Below, in pieces: positions 1 to 6,762 of a DNA stretch of 10,667 nucleotides. This DNA comes from Desulfocapsa sp. (lineage in GTDB: Bacteria; Desulfobacterota; Desulfobulbia; Desulfobulbales; Desulfocapsaceae): contig DYDK01000041.1 of assembly GCA_020717935.1 (NCBI GenBank), positions 1-10,667 of the forward strand, written 5' to 3'. The translations under genes were made by a program, and so were the position numbers. The notes beneath the pieces were generated by a model. That model saw only the letters and a program-made list of their open reading frames with translations. It was not told where the DNA came from and searched no databases. Numbering within the stretch: the first letter of the stretch is position 1; every line of letters begins with the position of its first letter.

Positions 1-81
1 AAATCCTTTGGAATCCTTATAGAACATAGGTCTTGAGGTTTTCGTTCAAGCACTAAATAACAAAAGAACCTTCTTTTCGCC

Positions 82-246
82 TTAGGGACGCGGCCAAAAT
101 AAATCATTCCGTCTTGCTGGTCTTTTCGACCATCTTCTTCGTTACGGGAATAGTTTCATAGCTCTACTATGCGCCTATTCCCGTTCCTCGAATATGGTCG
201 AAAATCCTGCGCAATACGGAACAATTTATTTTGGCCGAGTCCCTTA
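82..246. repeat. Large imperfect palindrome (REPIN/MITE-like), copy 1
   Basis: The two halves are reverse complements over most of their length. Segments read directly: GGGAC 85-89 with GTCCC 239-243; GGCCAAAATAAAT 92-104 with 224-236; TTCCGT 107-112 with 216-221; TTTTCGACCAT 123-133 with 194-204; ACGGGAATAG 144-153 with 175-184; CATAG 157-161 with CTATG 167-171, closing on a 5-base loop at 162-166. Weaker pairing may extend outward to about 63 and 265. The left arm also holds its own small hairpin, GGTC 119-122 with GACC 128-131. No reading frame explains this structure. It shares its head and layout with the palindrome at 661-843. It resembles a REP doublet or a non-autonomous mobile repeat, but no transposase is in the window to tie it to, so its class is inferred. 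Confidence 0.85.
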
Positions 247-295
247 TCAAAGAAGCGCTTCTTTCATTACGACCCCTCACTAATGGAGAAACAAC

Positions 296-655
296 ATGAC
301 ACTTCTTGAAGGTTTTCTCTGGTTAGCCCTGAATATCTATCACGAGGGCCGATCCGAACCACAAATTGGACAACTTGCCATTGCCCATGTCACCCTGAAT
401 CGAGCGAACGAACAGAATATTTCCATCAAAGATGTGATCCATCAACCCCGCCAGTTTCATTGGATAAACAAAAAATCGTACCTTCCTGATAACATTCCGG
501 CATTTTTACAAAGCATGCAGTCGGCTCTCATTGCCCTGCACAGCAACGATTTCACCCACGGGGCGACTTATTTTCATCGTAAAGACAAGGCCCCCAAGTG
601 GGCATCCCATCTCACCTATCTCCAGGACTACGGAAGTCACAAGTTTTACCGATAA
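296..655 (+). CDS. SleB-type cell wall hydrolase (Hydrolase_2 family), small single-domain form
   Basis: This 119-residue protein is essentially one SleB/CwlJ-like catalytic domain, a family that cleaves peptidoglycan glycan strands. The family's opening motif is present: an aliphatic helix, then Y15-H-E17-G-R-S-E21, then G25-QLAIAHVTLNR at 25-36. E17 sits where the catalytic glutamate is known in SleB. The closing part, with YFH at about 92-94, P-x-W at about 99-102 and a GSHKFY ending at 113-118, matches the end of the family domain, so the protein looks complete. The ATG start is fixed by an in-frame TAA at 281-283 and has GGAG at 285-288, seven bases upstream. I see no signal peptide, lipobox or binding domain, so how it would reach the wall is unclear. 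It could be a housekeeping hydrolase or a phage-derived endolysin. It stands alone between two palindromic repeats and converges on leuA. Confidence 0.82.
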   Translation: MTLLEGFLWLALNIYHEGRSEPQIGQLAIAHVTLNRANEQNISIKDVIHQPRQFHWINKKSYLPDNIPAFLQSMQSALIALHSNDFTHGATYFHRKDKAPKWASHLTYLQDYGSHKFYR

Positions 656-660
656 CAACT

Positions 661-844
661 CAGGGACTTGGAAAATACCAATATACCATCTTGCTTCCCA
701 GCTTTGGGCCATCTTTGACTGTGCCTCAATCACAAAATCCTCGTCATAACACAATTATGCCTGCGGTTTTGTTCAATCGGCACAGCCAAATCTAACCCAA
801 ATCTGGTCGCAATTCAGGTACATTGGTAATTTCCAAGTCCCTCA
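661..844. repeat. Large imperfect palindrome (REPIN/MITE-like), copy 2
   Basis: A second long inverted repeat fills most of the spacer between two convergent genes. Read directly: AGGGACTTGGAAA 662-674 with 830-842; TACCAAT 676-682 with 822-828; TACC 684-687 with GGTA 817-820; TTGC 691-694 with 809-812; CCAG 698-701 with 803-806; TTTGGG 703-708 with 796-801; CTGTGCC 719-725 with 779-785. The left arm contains its own hairpin, CCCA 697-700 with TGGG 705-708. The head (AGGGAC..GG), a TCTTGCT block about 27 bases in, the arm hairpin and a following CCATCTT match copy 1 at nearly the same offsets. It could also act as a two-way transcription barrier between the hydrolase gene and leuA, but it has no clear T-run, so that is speculation. 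Confidence 0.83.
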
Positions 845-884
845 ATATCATTCATTGAACAGCATGAGATAGCAATTGCCCCAT

Positions 885-2585
885 TCACATCAGCTTGGCC
901 GCCCGATTCAGGCTGCTGAGCGTCGCCTTAATCGAGGCGATGATGATGTCAGTATCCACGCCCGCCCCCCATATTTTTCGACCATCAGGATATTCGGTTT
1001 CGATATAGGCCACCGCCTTGGAACTTGAGCCCTTGGTCAGGGCGTGTTCATGATAGCCACACAGGGTAAACTGACAGCCCAATCCCGACTTCAAGGCCTC
1101 ACAAAAGGCATCAAGCGGGCCATTACCCGTGGCGGAAATGGCTTTGATTGTACCGTTGACATTGATAATCGCCTCAACAACAGCGGAAGAGATTTCCTTT
1201 TTACCATCGCTATCGGTATCAACATGTCGTTTGACAACATTGAAACTCGTCAGACTATAGGGTTGTACAAGCTCCAGATATTCCCTGGTAAATGCCGTCC
1301 ACAGCTCAGTCATTTGTAACTCTCGCCCCTCACGATCCGTCAGTTTCTGGATCACCGCCCCAAACTCGGGGTGCATCTCTTTGGGCATCTTGAAGCCAAA
1401 CTCCCGATCCATGATCCAGGCCACCCCACCCTTGCCTGACTGACTGTTAATCCGAATAATGGATTCATAACTGCGACCCACATCGCGCGGATCAATAGGT
1501 AGATAGGGAACCGCCCAGACACAATCAGGCGAAGCATCACAGGCGTTCATCCCCTTGTTGATGGCATCCTGATGGGAACCGGAAAAGGCGGTATAGACCA
1601 GCTCGCCGGCGTAAGGATGACGGACGGACACCGGAATACGGGTCACCCGCTCAGAAATCTCGATGACCCGATTGATGTCATGGAAATTTAACCCTGGATC
1701 AATCCCTTGGGTGAACATATTCAAAGCCAGGGTGATGAGATCAACATTGCCGGTGCGCTCACCATTGCCAAACAGGGTTCCCTCCACCCGATCCCCGCCA
1801 GCCATGAGGGCCAGCTCGGTGGCTGCCACTGCGCAGCCGCGATCATTATGGGCATGAAGACTGATAATGGCGCAGTCACGGCGTTTCATATGGGTACAAA
1901 ACCACTCAATCTGATCGGCATAAACATTAGGAGTGGCCATCTCAACCGTAGCCGGCAGATTGACAATCACCCTGTTCTCCGGGGTCGGCTTCCACACCTC
2001 CATAACCGCCTCGCAGATCTCCAGGGCAAAATCCAGTTCAGTACCGGTAAAGCTCTCGGGGGTATACTCATAGCGAAACGAAGTCTCGGGATAGGCTGCC
2101 GCCTCCTCCTGAATAATACGCGCCCCCTCAATAGCCAAGGCAGTGATCTCGGCCCGATTCATCTGAAAAACAACTCGTCGTTGCAGCGTGGAGGTGGGAT
2201 TGTAAAGATGAACCACAGCCTTTCTTGCCCCCTTCAGGGCCTCAAAGCTCCTTTTGATGAGATGCTCCCGCGCCGGGGTCAGTATCTGGATGGTTACATC
2301 CTCAGGAATTAAACCGCGTTCAATAAGCGTGCGGGTAAAATCAAACTCCACCTGCGAGGCTGAAGGAAAGCCGATCTCGATTTCCTTGAAACCAAGATCA
2401 ACAAGCAGATGAAAAAATTCCAGTTTTTCCTCAAGATTCATGGGCTGAATCAGGGCCTGATTGCCATCGCGCAGATCCACGCTGCACCAGTCAGGGGCCT
2501 TGATGATCGATTTTTGAGGCCAGGAACGGGTGGGGAAATCCAAGCGGGGATAGGGACGATATTTCTTTACGGCATCAGGATTCAT
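885..2585 (-). CDS. leuA: 2-isopropylmalate synthase, long (type 2) form
   Basis: LeuA condenses acetyl-CoA with 2-oxoisovalerate to 2-isopropylmalate, the first committed step of leucine synthesis. Numbered from the ATG at 2585 (566 residues), the HMGL-like TIM barrel carries D37-L-R-D40-G-N-Q, the HAHND metal-binding motif at 244-248 and GNGERTGNVD at 273-282. The C-terminal third (from about 440) is the LeuA regulatory/dimerisation domain, with GNGPLDAF near 488-495, where leucine binds in characterised homologues. The N-terminal extension (KYRPYPRLDFPTRSWP) and length place it with the yeast/actinobacterial-like branch rather than the E. coli-like one. An in-frame TTG at 2594 would add three residues, but GGAG lies only one base from it and ten bases from the ATG, so I prefer the ATG. 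leuA is divergent from ilvB, which acts earlier in the same pathway. No frameshift or missing motif is seen. Confidence 0.96.
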   Translation of the reverse strand: MNPDAVKKYRPYPRLDFPTRSWPQKSIIKAPDWCSVDLRDGNQALIQPMNLEEKLEFFHLLVDLGFKEIEIGFPSASQVEFDFTRTLIERGLIPEDVTIQILTPAREHLIKRSFEALKGARKAVVHLYNPTSTLQRRVVFQMNRAEITALAIEGARIIQEEAAAYPETSFRYEYTPESFTGTELDFALEICEAVMEVWKPTPENRVIVNLPATVEMATPNVYADQIEWFCTHMKRRDCAIISLHAHNDRGCAVAATELALMAGGDRVEGTLFGNGERTGNVDLITLALNMFTQGIDPGLNFHDINRVIEISERVTRIPVSVRHPYAGELVYTAFSGSHQDAINKGMNACDASPDCVWAVPYLPIDPRDVGRSYESIIRINSQSGKGGVAWIMDREFGFKMPKEMHPEFGAVIQKLTDREGRELQMTELWTAFTREYLELVQPYSLTSFNVVKRHVDTDSDGKKEISSAVVEAIINVNGTIKAISATGNGPLDAFCEALKSGLGCQFTLCGYHEHALTKGSSSKAVAYIETEYPDGRKIWGAGVDTDIIIASIKATLSSLNRAAKLM

Positions 2586-2758
2586 GACCTGCAAACTCCA
2601 TTATGAAAGGTACTTTTTAAAATAATTCAACAGACAACACAATCAAGGCACAGTGAGGACACAACAAGAAAAAGAGCGACTACCGACAAGACAATCGCCA
2701 TACGATTCTGAATACTTCTCCATACTACAGGAATTATTCCCAAAAACCACCTTCATTC

Positions 2759-2788
2759 TTGACATTCCATGGCTTATGAATATATATT
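2759..2788 (+). promoter_or_regulatory. Sigma70-type promoter for ilvB
   Basis: A perfect -35 box, TTGACA (2759-2764), is followed after 18 bases by TATATT (2783-2788), five of six matches to the -10 consensus. A TATATA with 16-base spacing overlaps it. Transcription would start near 2795, leaving a leader of about 130 bases before the ilvB ATG. It is the only strong plus-strand promoter I recognise ahead of the ilvB gene run. Confidence 0.65.
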
Positions 2789-2811
2789 CTATCGTTTATT
2801 TTGAATCTTAT

Positions 2812-2823
2812 TTCTTATAAGAA
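2812..2823. promoter_or_regulatory. Perfect 12-base palindrome, possible operator in the ilvB leader
   Basis: TTCTTATAAGAA is its own reverse complement and lies about 25 bases after the -10 box, close to the predicted transcription start. That position suits a dimeric repressor site, but no regulator can be named, and short AT-rich palindromes also arise by chance. Confidence 0.3.
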
Positions 2824-2925
2824 GGAAAAAGAGAATCAAAGAGAATACAAACACAAAATTCTACCCGATTATCAATTTCATTGTCAACTTTTCTCAGCCC
2901 TTTACTCACAAAAGGAAAATCCTCC

Positions 2926-4626
2926 ATGGATAAAATCAGCGGTTCGCAGGCGATTATTCGCTGCCTTCAAGAAGAAGGAGTAAAAATTATTTTCGGTTTC
3001 CCCGGCGGTGCAGTCATTGATCTGTACGATGCTCTGATGGATTCTGACATCACCAATGTCCTTGTTCGTCACGAACAAGGGGCCGTCCATGCAGCCGATG
3101 GCCTGGCCCGAGTAACCGGCGAAGTCGGGGTAGCGCTGCTCACCTCCGGTCCGGGGGCCACCAATGGCGTGACCGCCATTGCCACCGCCTATATGGACTC
3201 CATTCCCATGGTTATCCTCACCGGTCAAGTGCCGACACCGCTGATTGGCAACGATGCCTTTCAGGAAGTCGATATCGTGGGTATCACCCGTCCCTGCACC
3301 AAACACAATTATCTGGTCAAGGATTCTAAAGATTTAGTGCCAACCCTGCGCGAGGCCTTTCACATCGCCCGTACCGGTCGCCCAGGCCCTGTTCTTGTTG
3401 ATCTGCCCAAGGATGTGGTCGCCAAGATGATAGATTTTCCTGAGAAAAAACCGATCAGGATGCAGAACTATCAACCTAACTACGATCCTCATCCCGGCCA
3501 GATTGAAAAGGCCTGCAAAAAAATTATCAAGGCCAAAAATCCGGTGCTCTATGTGGGCGGCGGGGTCATTCTCTCCAATGCCAATGAGGAACTCACCGAG
3601 CTCGCCCGCAAACTCAACATTCCCGTCACCATGACTCTGATGGGCTTGGGCGGATTTCCGGGCAGCGACCCGCTCTCCATGGGAATGCTCGGGATGCACG
3701 GCAGTTATGCCGCTAATATGGCGGTTGCCAACAGCGACCTGCTGATTGCCGTTGGGGCCCGCTTTGATGATCGCGTCACCGGCCGCCTCGATGCCTTTGC
3801 CCCCCACGCAACCATCATTCATATTGATATTGACCCCACCTCCATCAGTAAAAATGTCAAGGTTGATATTCCCATCGTTGCCGATTGCAAGCAGGCCCTG
3901 ATCGCCATGAATACCTGGTTCAACACCGCCAGTGATTTCAACCGTGAGCGGGTAGCGGCCAGTCATGAACCCTGGCGGGAAACCATCAACGAATGGAACA
4001 GCAAACATCCGATGGGCTACCATTCCGAAGGAGAGATCATCAAGCCCCAGTTTGTCATCGAAAAACTGGACGAACTGACCGGCGGCGATGCCATCATCAC
4101 TACCGAGGTCGGCCAGAATCAGATGTGGGCAGCTCAGTTCTATAAATTCAATAAACCTCGTTGCCTGGCCACATCAGGGGGCTTAGGAACTATGGGGTAT
4201 GGGTTGCCAGCGGCCATCGGGGCCAAAATGGCCTTCCCTGACAAGATAGTTATTGATGTGGCCGGCGACGGTTCCATCCAGATGAACATTCAGGAACTGG
4301 CCACCGCCAGACAATATAACTGCCCGGTCAAAGTCGCCATTCTCAACAATAACTATCTGGGCATGGTGCGGCAATGGCAGGAATTGTTCTACAATAAACG
4401 ATACGCCGGTACCGTCATGGAAGTGACCCCTGATTTCGTGAAGCTGGCCGAGGCTTACGGGGCAGTGGGTTTACGGGCTACCAAGACCAGCGAAGTTGAG
4501 GCTGTCATCAAAGAGGCGCTGGCTACCGACAACACCGTGATCATGGACTTTACCATTGCCCGTGAAGAATGCGTCTTCCCCATGGTGCCAGCGGGTAAGG
4601 CCACCACCGAGATGCTTTTAGTCTAA
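2926..4626 (+). CDS. ilvB: Acetolactate synthase large (catalytic) subunit
   Basis: This thiamine-diphosphate enzyme makes 2-acetolactate from two pyruvates, or 2-aceto-2-hydroxybutyrate from pyruvate and 2-oxobutyrate, starting valine, leucine and isoleucine synthesis. The 566-residue protein has the full three-domain fold. The N-terminal pyrimidine-binding domain has FGFPGGAV at 23-30 and the cofactor-activating glutamate E50 in RHEQGA. The central FAD-associated domain spans about 190-330. The C-terminal domain carries the TPP/metal motif from G447-D-G449 to N474-N-N476, followed by LGMVRQWQELFY, typical of anabolic AHAS. The ATG at 2926 has AAAGGA at 2911-2916, nine bases upstream. A TTG 45 bases earlier would add 15 residues that look unlike the family, so I reject it. 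ilvN follows after 59 bases. Confidence 0.97.
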   Translation: MDKISGSQAIIRCLQEEGVKIIFGFPGGAVIDLYDALMDSDITNVLVRHEQGAVHAADGLARVTGEVGVALLTSGPGATNGVTAIATAYMDSIPMVILTGQVPTPLIGNDAFQEVDIVGITRPCTKHNYLVKDSKDLVPTLREAFHIARTGRPGPVLVDLPKDVVAKMIDFPEKKPIRMQNYQPNYDPHPGQIEKACKKIIKAKNPVLYVGGGVILSNANEELTELARKLNIPVTMTLMGLGGFPGSDPLSMGMLGMHGSYAANMAVANSDLLIAVGARFDDRVTGRLDAFAPHATIIHIDIDPTSISKNVKVDIPIVADCKQALIAMNTWFNTASDFNRERVAASHEPWRETINEWNSKHPMGYHSEGEIIKPQFVIEKLDELTGGDAIITTEVGQNQMWAAQFYKFNKPRCLATSGGLGTMGYGLPAAIGAKMAFPDKIVIDVAGDGSIQMNIQELATARQYNCPVKVAILNNNYLGMVRQWQELFYNKRYAGTVMEVTPDFVKLAEAYGAVGLRATKTSEVEAVIKEALATDNTVIMDFTIAREECVFPMVPAGKATTEMLLV

Positions 4627-4627
4627 C

Positions 4628-4656
4628 TTTCAGCCAAACAGAGCTGAAACATTTTT
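4628..4656 (+). terminator. Weak hairpin with short T-run between ilvB and ilvN
   Basis: TTTCAGC (4628-4634) pairs with GCTGAAA (4643-4649) across an 8-base loop, followed by CA and five Ts (4652-4656). The stem is only 7 pairs and modest in GC, so at most it would be a partial terminator or an mRNA-processing/stability hairpin that lowers ilvN relative to ilvB. Confidence 0.35.
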
Positions 4657-4685
4657 CAAAGAAAAATTGTCCATAGGATATAGAG

Positions 4686-5168
4686 ATGAAACACACAATT
4701 TCCGTCCTCCTGCAAAATAAACCTGGTGTCCTGTCGCGGGTTACCGGCCTGTTCAGCGGCCGGGGCTTTAACATTGAAAGCCTCAGTGTCGCCGAGACCA
4801 TGGAGCCGAGCATCTCCTGCCTGACCCTTGTCACCCGTGGAGACGAATCCATCATCGAGCAGATCACCAAACAACTGCATAAACTCATTGATGTCATCAA
4901 GGTCACCGATGTAGGTGACAGCGAGTATGTGGAGCGAGAGATGGTACTGATTCGAGTCAAAGCCGAGGCCCAGACCCGTGCTGAAGTGTTGCGGGTCATT
5001 GACATCTTCCGCGGCAAGGTGGTCGATGTCAGCCCTAAATCTTATGCTGTTGAGGTAACGGGTTCAGCCTCCAAGGTGCAGGCCATTATTGATATCTTGA
5101 AACCCATCGGTATCCAGGAAATCGTCCGAACCGGAACCATTGCCATGGCCAGAGCCAGTAAAAAATGA
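4686..5168 (+). CDS. ilvN: Acetolactate synthase small (regulatory) subunit
   Basis: This 160-residue protein is the ACT-domain partner that activates IlvB and confers valine feedback inhibition. Residues 1-75 form the N-terminal ACT domain (MKHTISVLLQNKPGVLSRV, then FSGRGFNI with G14 and N29 where the valine site lies in the IlvH/IlvN family). Residues from about 80 onward are the C-terminal ALS_ss domain, with REMVLIRV at about 83-90 and the ending IVRTGTIAMAR. Length matches the E. coli IlvH-like form (about 160) rather than the short E. coli IlvN (about 96), so ilvH would be an equally fair symbol. AGGA at 4675-4678 lies seven bases before the ATG. Its last codons overlap the psd start by four bases (ATGA), which implies translational coupling. 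Confidence 0.96.
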   Translation: MKHTISVLLQNKPGVLSRVTGLFSGRGFNIESLSVAETMEPSISCLTLVTRGDESIIEQITKQLHKLIDVIKVTDVGDSEYVEREMVLIRVKAEAQTRAEVLRVIDIFRGKVVDVSPKSYAVEVTGSASKVQAIIDILKPIGIQEIVRTGTIAMARASKK

Positions 5169-5809
5169 TAACTCCGCGAATTCCAATTGCCCAGGAAGGC
5201 TATCCCTTTATCGCCTTCAGTGCTTTTGTCACCTTGATTCTGGCAGTTTTAGGCTATGTTCTTCTGGCCCTGCCAGCACTGGCTGTCACCTCCTTTGTCC
5301 TCGCCTTTTTCCGCGATCCGGAACGCATTGGGCCGGTCAACGAAGACGCCTTGATCTCTCCGGCGGACGGCAAAGTTATCCTCATCGAGAAGATCATTGA
5401 TGATCAGTATCAATTAGGCCAGGTCTATAAGGTGTCCATCTTCATGAATGTCTTCAATGTCCATGTCAATCGGGCTCCTATAAGTGGAACGGTCGAAAAA
5501 GTCCTTTACTCACCAGGCAAATTTTATTCAGCAGACAGCATCCGCGGGGCCATGCACAATGAACATTGTGCCACCCTGCTCCGTAGTACCAGTGGCCATC
5601 GGCTCGCCTGTGTCCAGGTGGCTGGTCTCATTGCTCGGCGGATTGTCTGCTGGATAGAAAGGGGCGATCAGGTACAGCGGGGCATGCGGTTTGGCCTCAT
5701 CCGTTTTGGCTCGCGCGTTGATCTCTATCTTCCCCCCCAGACTCAGCTTGAAATTGCCATTGGCCAGAAGGTACGAGCCGGTGAGACCGTGCTTGGCTAT
5801 CTTTCCTGA
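5165..5809 (+). CDS. psd: Phosphatidylserine decarboxylase proenzyme, short form
   Basis: Psd converts phosphatidylserine to phosphatidylethanolamine at the membrane, using a pyruvoyl group made by self-cleavage. The 214-residue protein is the short single-anchor type. A hydrophobic helix lies at about 15-47, then FFRDPER (48-54), SPADGKV with D68, and NVFNVHVNR with H100, family positions implicated in self-processing and catalysis. The cleavage site is F181-G182-S183-R, where S183 should become the pyruvoyl group. This yields a beta chain of about 182 residues and an alpha chain of about 32, replacing the LGST motif of the long E. coli-type enzyme. It starts inside the ilvN stop (ATGA overlap) without a clear ribosome site of its own, and its partner gene pssA follows, so the two steps of PE synthesis are co-transcribed with ilvBN. 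Confidence 0.94.
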   Translation: MITPRIPIAQEGYPFIAFSAFVTLILAVLGYVLLALPALAVTSFVLAFFRDPERIGPVNEDALISPADGKVILIEKIIDDQYQLGQVYKVSIFMNVFNVHVNRAPISGTVEKVLYSPGKFYSADSIRGAMHNEHCATLLRSTSGHRLACVQVAGLIARRIVCWIERGDQVQRGMRFGLIRFGSRVDLYLPPQTQLEIAIGQKVRAGETVLGYLS

Positions 5810-5840
5810 AAGGGCAGGATTACGATTATCCCTTTCTTTA
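5808..5840 (+). terminator. Weak hairpin just after psd
   Basis: GAAAGGG (5808-5814) and CCCTTTC (5830-5836) form a perfect 7-pair stem with a 15-base loop, followed by TTTATT. The large loop and broken T-run make it a poor terminator. Partial termination or mRNA protection between psd and pssA is possible. Confidence 0.3.
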
Positions 5841-5876
5841 TTGCTCTGCAATCACCCACAAGGGAGGAATTGAGTC

Positions 5877-6707
5877 ATGTTCGACAATCAACCAGAGGAT
5901 CCAGCAGCACATCCAGACGCAATTGCAGGAGAAATTCCCACAACAATGGATACCGATAGCCCTCAGGAAATAAGCACCAAGTTTTATCCCCTCCCCTGCA
6001 TGTTCACCTTGGCCAGCCTGTTTTGTGGGTTTTATTCCATGGTTTATGCAGTGAAAGGAGAATTTTATATCGCCGCCATCGCCATCTTGATTGCCGCTAT
6101 TTTTGATGCCCTGGATGGTCGAGTGGCACGGATGACCCGAACCACCAGCCAATTCGGAGTGGAGCTGGACTCTCTATGTGACATGGTTTCTTTTGGTGTG
6201 GCCCCTGGCTTTCTCGCCTATCTCTGGGCCTTAGAGCCCTATGGTCGCTACGGATGGCTGGCAGCCTTCCTTTATGTGGCCATGACCTCCCTGCGCTTGG
6301 CCCGCTTTAATTCGCAAAATGTCAAATCAGCGAGCAAAGATTTTATGGGTCTGCCCTGTCCGGCAGCGGCGGCCATGATCGTCACCAGTGTCATGTTTAC
6401 CCATTATCTGGGCATCACCGGCGAGGTGAAACATATCTCTCTGCTGCTTCTGGTCTATCTGCTCTCCTACCTGATGGTTTCCACCCACCGCTACCTGAGC
6501 TTCAAAAGCCCTAATCAGGGTAAATTCAAGACTTTTCAGGTATTGGTGGCAATGTTGCTGGTCGCCATCCTGATCGTCGCTGAACCCGACATTATGCTCT
6601 TTGCCCTCTTTGCTCTCTATATCCTTTCAGGCCCAGGCATGGCCATCTATGCCCGTCTACGAGGACTAAAAAAAACGCCCCTTACCCCCAAAAGTCTTCC
6701 CTCTTAA
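5877..6707 (+). CDS. pssA: CDP-diacylglycerol--serine O-phosphatidyltransferase
   Basis: PssA joins CDP-diacylglycerol and serine to give phosphatidylserine, the substrate of the Psd encoded just upstream. The 276-residue membrane protein has the complete CDP-alcohol phosphotransferase signature: D77-x2-D80-G81-x2-A84-R85-x8-G94-x3-D98-x3-D102, with both metal-binding aspartate pairs intact. Several hydrophobic helices surround it (about 42-58, 62-80, 103-118, 123-138, 160-180, 186-203, 217-255). The first 35 residues are acidic, proline-rich and probably disordered, then TKFYPLPCMFTLASLFCGFYS matches the usual family N-terminus. This is the integral-membrane type, not the peripheral phospholipase-D-like enzyme of E. 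coli. A strong ribosome site, AGGGAGGA (5861-5868), lies eight bases before the ATG. It is 67 bases from psd and in the same transcription direction. Confidence 0.95.
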   Translation: MFDNQPEDPAAHPDAIAGEIPTTMDTDSPQEISTKFYPLPCMFTLASLFCGFYSMVYAVKGEFYIAAIAILIAAIFDALDGRVARMTRTTSQFGVELDSLCDMVSFGVAPGFLAYLWALEPYGRYGWLAAFLYVAMTSLRLARFNSQNVKSASKDFMGLPCPAAAAMIVTSVMFTHYLGITGEVKHISLLLLVYLLSYLMVSTHRYLSFKSPNQGKFKTFQVLVAMLLVAILIVAEPDIMLFALFALYILSGPGMAIYARLRGLKKTPLTPKSLPS

Positions 6708-6762
6708 CTATCGGATTTTATACAAAAAAACACTAAGCTTACCAAAAGGAAACAAAAGAACC

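Larger units (their letters stand above)
2586..2925. other. Divergent leuA/ilvB spacer (340 bases)
   Basis: This AT-rich spacer separates the leuA start (minus strand) from the ilvB start (plus strand). It holds the ilvB promoter (2759-2788), a perfect 12-base palindrome just downstream of it (2812-2823) and a purine-rich stretch at about 2820-2860. I see no good ATG-initiated leader peptide, no run of Leu/Ile/Val codons and no T-box hallmarks, so classical ilv attenuation is not supported. A leuA promoter must lie here too, but the best minus-strand match (TTGATT at 2646-2641 with TATTTT at 2624-2619) is weak. Confidence 0.6.

Noticed and set aside
2..18. AATCCTT repeated at 2-8 and 12-18
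   Set aside because: Two 7-base copies at the window edge are too little to call a repeat array.
32..50. CTTGA/TCAAG hairpin
   Set aside because: A 5-pair stem without T-run or context; likely chance.
82..844. CRISPR array, considered because of repeated blocks upstream of leuA
   Set aside because: The repeats are long inverted pairs, not short direct repeats with regular spacers, and no cas genes are present.
1707..2312. 201-codon plus-strand frame inside leuA
   Set aside because: It is antisense to a fully conserved leuA, and its predicted protein has no recognisable motif; a shadow frame.
2586..2594. TTG start for LeuA at 2594
   Set aside because: GGAG is only one base from the TTG but ten from the ATG at 2585, so the ATG is more workable. 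The difference is three residues.
2619..2646. Minus-strand promoter for leuA (TTGATT / TATTTT)
   Set aside because: Both boxes match the consensus at only four of six positions and the region is AT-rich, so it is not better than chance.
2881..2925. TTG start giving IlvB 15 extra residues
   Set aside because: The ATG at 2926 has a well-placed AAAGGA and matches the usual IlvB N-terminus; the extra residues do not resemble the family.
2801..2983. 60-codon plus-strand frame in the ilvB leader, considered as a leader peptide or small gene
   Set aside because: It begins with TTG, has no ribosome site, is lysine-rich without branched-chain codon runs, and overlaps the start of ilvB in another frame.
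3334..4023. 229-codon minus-strand frame inside ilvB
   Set aside because: It is antisense to conserved ilvB coding sequence; its glycine/histidine-rich product is typical of a shadow frame.
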